From an uncultured Acidobacteriota bacterium (GTDB lineage Bacteria > Acidobacteriota > Terriglobia > Terriglobales > Acidobacteriaceae), in NCBI GenBank assembly GCA_903832055.1, contig CAILAC010000016.1:1072969-1136968 (forward strand): a stretch of DNA of 64,000 nucleotides. The letters run 5' to 3'. Within the stretch, counting starts at the first letter, position 1. Every line of letters begins with the position of its first letter. The position numbers and the translations under genes were made by a program. Of the stretch, positions 62,133 to 64,000 are shown in pieces. The notes below the pieces were generated by a model. That model saw only the letters and a program-made list of their open reading frames with translations. It was not told the origin of the DNA and did no database searches.

Positions 62133-62323
62133 CAGTGTTTACTTTTCAGACCTGCGCCACCCGCCACCCACTCGGCCAGACGCAACTCGGCCCCACGCGC
62201 ACGTTCCTCCAGCAAGGCGAACTCCGCCTCGCTGACTTTGGTGCCCACGGATTTTGTACGGAGCGGCGGCTTCAGCAAGCACCGCCGGATAGGGATTTTA
62301 GGAAGAAGACGTGCGAAGCCCAT
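62132..62323 (-). pseudogene. MobC-like mobilization protein fragment
   Basis: 63 residues: KPPLRTKSVGTKVSEAEFAL followed by LEERARGAELRLAEWV resembles the ribbon-helix-helix start of MobC-type relaxosome proteins (KxVxxKVTxxEYxxLE...SEWVR). It stops shortly after AEWV with GGAGLKSKH instead of the usual continuation. No relaxase is nearby. Confidence 0.45.
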
Positions 62324-62629
62324 GTGTCGCCGGGAAGGACAGCAGGGGGCAGGACGCGGGCTAAGGGACTGAGACTCAACGGGTTCCCCTTAAGCAACGT
62401 GCGCTCGACTCTAGGGTAACCCTTTCAGACCCTTTTTTCCACTTAGTCGCCTGTTTTCAGCAAGTTCCCGAAGAGTAACTTTCGGTTACTCCACAGCATC
62501 CGTTCCGGGGTGGTGTGTCACCCTACTTCCGATGCCGTAGGCAGCGCGTACTTTGTTTCGGGCGGAACGGAGGCCAGAGGAAGCCCACAGACGCAGCTAA
62601 GCCGCCCCCGAGGGGACGGCCAGCGACAT
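62324..62629. other. Gap with one small hairpin, no gene seen
   Basis: Contains GAGTAAC/GTTACTC (62473-62491, 5-base loop). No coding signal was found. Part of the decaying mobile region. Confidence 0.5.
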
Positions 62630-63112
62630 TCACGAGGCGTGACGTAGGTTGGCTTCCTCGTAATCCCACGCCTCTAAAGCGGCCCCCTCTTCAAGGAGAG
62701 GGCGAACGGTTTCCAGCGGGAGAGAGGGCGGTACATCTACTGCGAAGAGGCCGGGAAGATGGCTAAGCTCTGTAATACAGCCTCTTTCGATGAAGCGTTG
62801 TCGCAGTTCGCCAACACGTTCCTCCAGAGGTTGAGAGTCGGCCTTCCGGTATACGATGACCCGAACCGTCGAGTGCCCTGAAGGCAAGACAACATCCGCG
62901 TACCACTTCCGGCCATCAGGCCCTTCGGAAATAGATACCTCGTCCTTGAAGCTGACCCCCTTCGCGAAAAAGGGAACATTCTCCAAGCGGAATAGATTCC
63001 CTCCGGCAGGCGTGGCCCAAACGCTTTCTATTTGCACTGGCGGATACCCATCATCATCTTGCTCGATCTTGAACCAAATTTTCTCCATCGAGTGATCGGT
63101 TTCATTGCTCAT
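62630..63112 (-). CDS. DUF4265 protein, candidate immunity partner of the Rhs toxin
   Basis: 160 residues from ATG 63112, preceded by GGAGAGGGG. EKIWFKIEQDDDGYPPVQIE, SVWATPAG and VVLPSGHSTVRVIVYRK match DUF4265. It starts 26 bases after the final stop of the Rhs tip on the same strand, which is where an immunity gene is expected. The toxin-inhibiting role is inferred from position only. Confidence 0.7.
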   Translation of the reverse strand: MSNETDHSMEKIWFKIEQDDDGYPPVQIESVWATPAGGNLFRLENVPFFAKGVSFKDEVSISEGPDGRKWYADVVLPSGHSTVRVIVYRKADSQPLEERVGELRQRFIERGCITELSHLPGLFAVDVPPSLPLETVRPLLEEGAALEAWDYEEANLRHAS

Positions 63113-63138
63113 TTTTTTCCCCTCTCCGGAATCACATC

Positions 63139-64000
63139 TCATTGCGGTTTTGGTGTCTGGGGCGGTGGAGGCTGGGGCACCACGGGCGTTGTCAACACTG
63201 TGTTGCTCTTCACGCCATTACACTCCGCACATAATACCTGGCCATTTGACGGGCTTCCGTCGCCTTGAGGACCGCCATTCGCCGGATTCGCTGGGTAAAT
63301 GTGATCGACCTATGTTTGGGTTGGATCAGTAGACACGCCGGGTTGGCTCTGCTTCGCGGGGGCTGTTGCTACCCCGCAGTTTTCGCAGGTCGCTTGACCT
63401 CCGTGAGCTTTCTCGTTCTCTTTGATCACCTCCTGCTTCCCTTTCGGAGTAAATGACTTCCCGGCTCGGTCTCCGCCCGCCGTACCTGGCTTACTCGGAG
63501 TCTTAAAGAGGCTCATGATGGCCTGCCCGGCGGCATGGAGATCAGCTTGTCCCTGCGGAGAGCTTACGTATTGGCTGGCGTTGTGATAAGCCCATGCCGT
63601 TGCCGCAGCCAGGGCGGTATAGGTTACGACTGTTGCGTAAGTTTCTCCAATGCAAAGGTCCCAGAAGCAGTGTCCGTCCTTGTCGGCCCTGCTGAGTGGA
63701 TTGTTGCCAACGTAACTGTAGAGGTTGAGCGTCTGCGGATCGTCTAGCTTCGCGTACGGTACAGGCTCTTCTTTGGCGCTCCAGTCCGGGGACATGAAGC
63801 GTCCCATCGCACTGGAGTAATACCGCGCTTCGAAGTAGTCATTGCCTGATTCGGTATCCCGTTCTTTGCCGGTGAATTTATACGGGTCGGTCGAGCCACC
63901 CGCGAAGACCTGCCCGAAGGGGGCGTAGTCTGTGGCGCTGAGCAGCAGTCCTGTTGAGGAGAGGGTGCCGACCTGGGTGCCGAGGTGGTCGGTCATGCGG
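63139..64000 (-). pseudogene. Rhs-repeat protein, C-terminal end with HNH nuclease tip interrupted by in-frame TAG
   Basis: The gene enters from the right edge. The Rhs core is clear (ATDYAPFGQVFAGG, TGKERDTESGNDYFEARYY, SSAMGRFMSPDW, NLYSYVGNNPL). A variable tip follows, with GKSFTPKGKQEVIKENE, an ATCENCG metal knuckle and SQPGVSTDPTQT before TAG at 63310-63312. The same frame continues VDHIYPANPANGG, then NGQVLCAECNGVKSN, the HNH active site and second knuckle, to TGA at 63139-63141. So one TAG splits an otherwise complete HNH toxin. It may be a pseudogene, a sequencing error or a read-through site. Confidence 0.85.

Noticed and set aside
1..64000. CRISPR arrays
   Set aside because: No regularly spaced identical repeats with unique spacers were found; the palindromes and tandem repeats are too few or too degenerate.

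Overview
The window looks like a chromosomal piece of an Acidobacteriota genome, most likely class Terriglobia (Acidobacteriaceae-like). This is inferred from the high-GC coding sequence, the mixture of families (tricorn-like protease, HpnI hopanoid glycosyltransferase, GH57/DUF3536, several TonB energy transducers, twin-arginine amidase) and dispersed palindromic repeats ending in GGGGCACC. No database search was possible, so the taxonomy is an inference.

Layout. 1-5.3 kb: tail of a probable glyA, a GH2 glycosidase, a low-GC pair (minimal nucleotidyltransferase plus DUF2971), RNase P RNA, an RHH/PIN toxin-antitoxin pair and dut. 5.3-21.8 kb: tricorn-like protease, two MacB-like permeases without an ATPase, a GH99-like secreted protein, hpnI, a Rieske oxygenase, a TPR gluzincin peptidase, GH57, a DNA glycosylase and a secreted esterase. 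22-29 kb: an unusual TonB-like protein, an MmsA-type aldehyde dehydrogenase, gatC-gatA and an FmdE-like protein, with repeat-bearing intergenic regions. 29.3-36.4 kb: yajC-secD-secF, then a tonB-exbB-exbD-exbD-TPR lipoprotein cluster. 36.5-48.8 kb: SurA-like and DsbA-like lipoproteins, S9 and M50 peptidases, lipA, DUF3800, frr, a Tat amidase and a secreted phosphoesterase.

48.8-50.7 kb is a small accessory block at the 3' end of asnS: vapX-like and vapD genes, an Mrr-type endonuclease, a truncated AbiEii-like fragment and its small partner. Copies of the asnS 3' end bound and split this block, as expected for stepwise integration at a gene end. 50.7-60.6 kb is housekeeping: asnS, a TIM-barrel isomerase, ggt, ispE, tRNA-Gln, prs, rplY, pth, rpsF, rpsR and rplI. 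60.6-64 kb holds an oligopeptide-type ABC ATPase and then a decaying region with an IS481-like fragment, paired inverted palindromes and a MobC-like fragment. The window ends in an Rhs protein whose HNH nuclease tip is cut by an in-frame TAG, followed by a DUF4265 gene in the position expected of an immunity protein.

The core genes form familiar export, envelope and translation units. The most interesting material is conflict-related: the Rhs-HNH toxin with its internal stop, the vapXD pair whose toxin appears to begin with CTG, the nested asnS-end repeats and the nucleotidyltransferase/DUF2971 pair.
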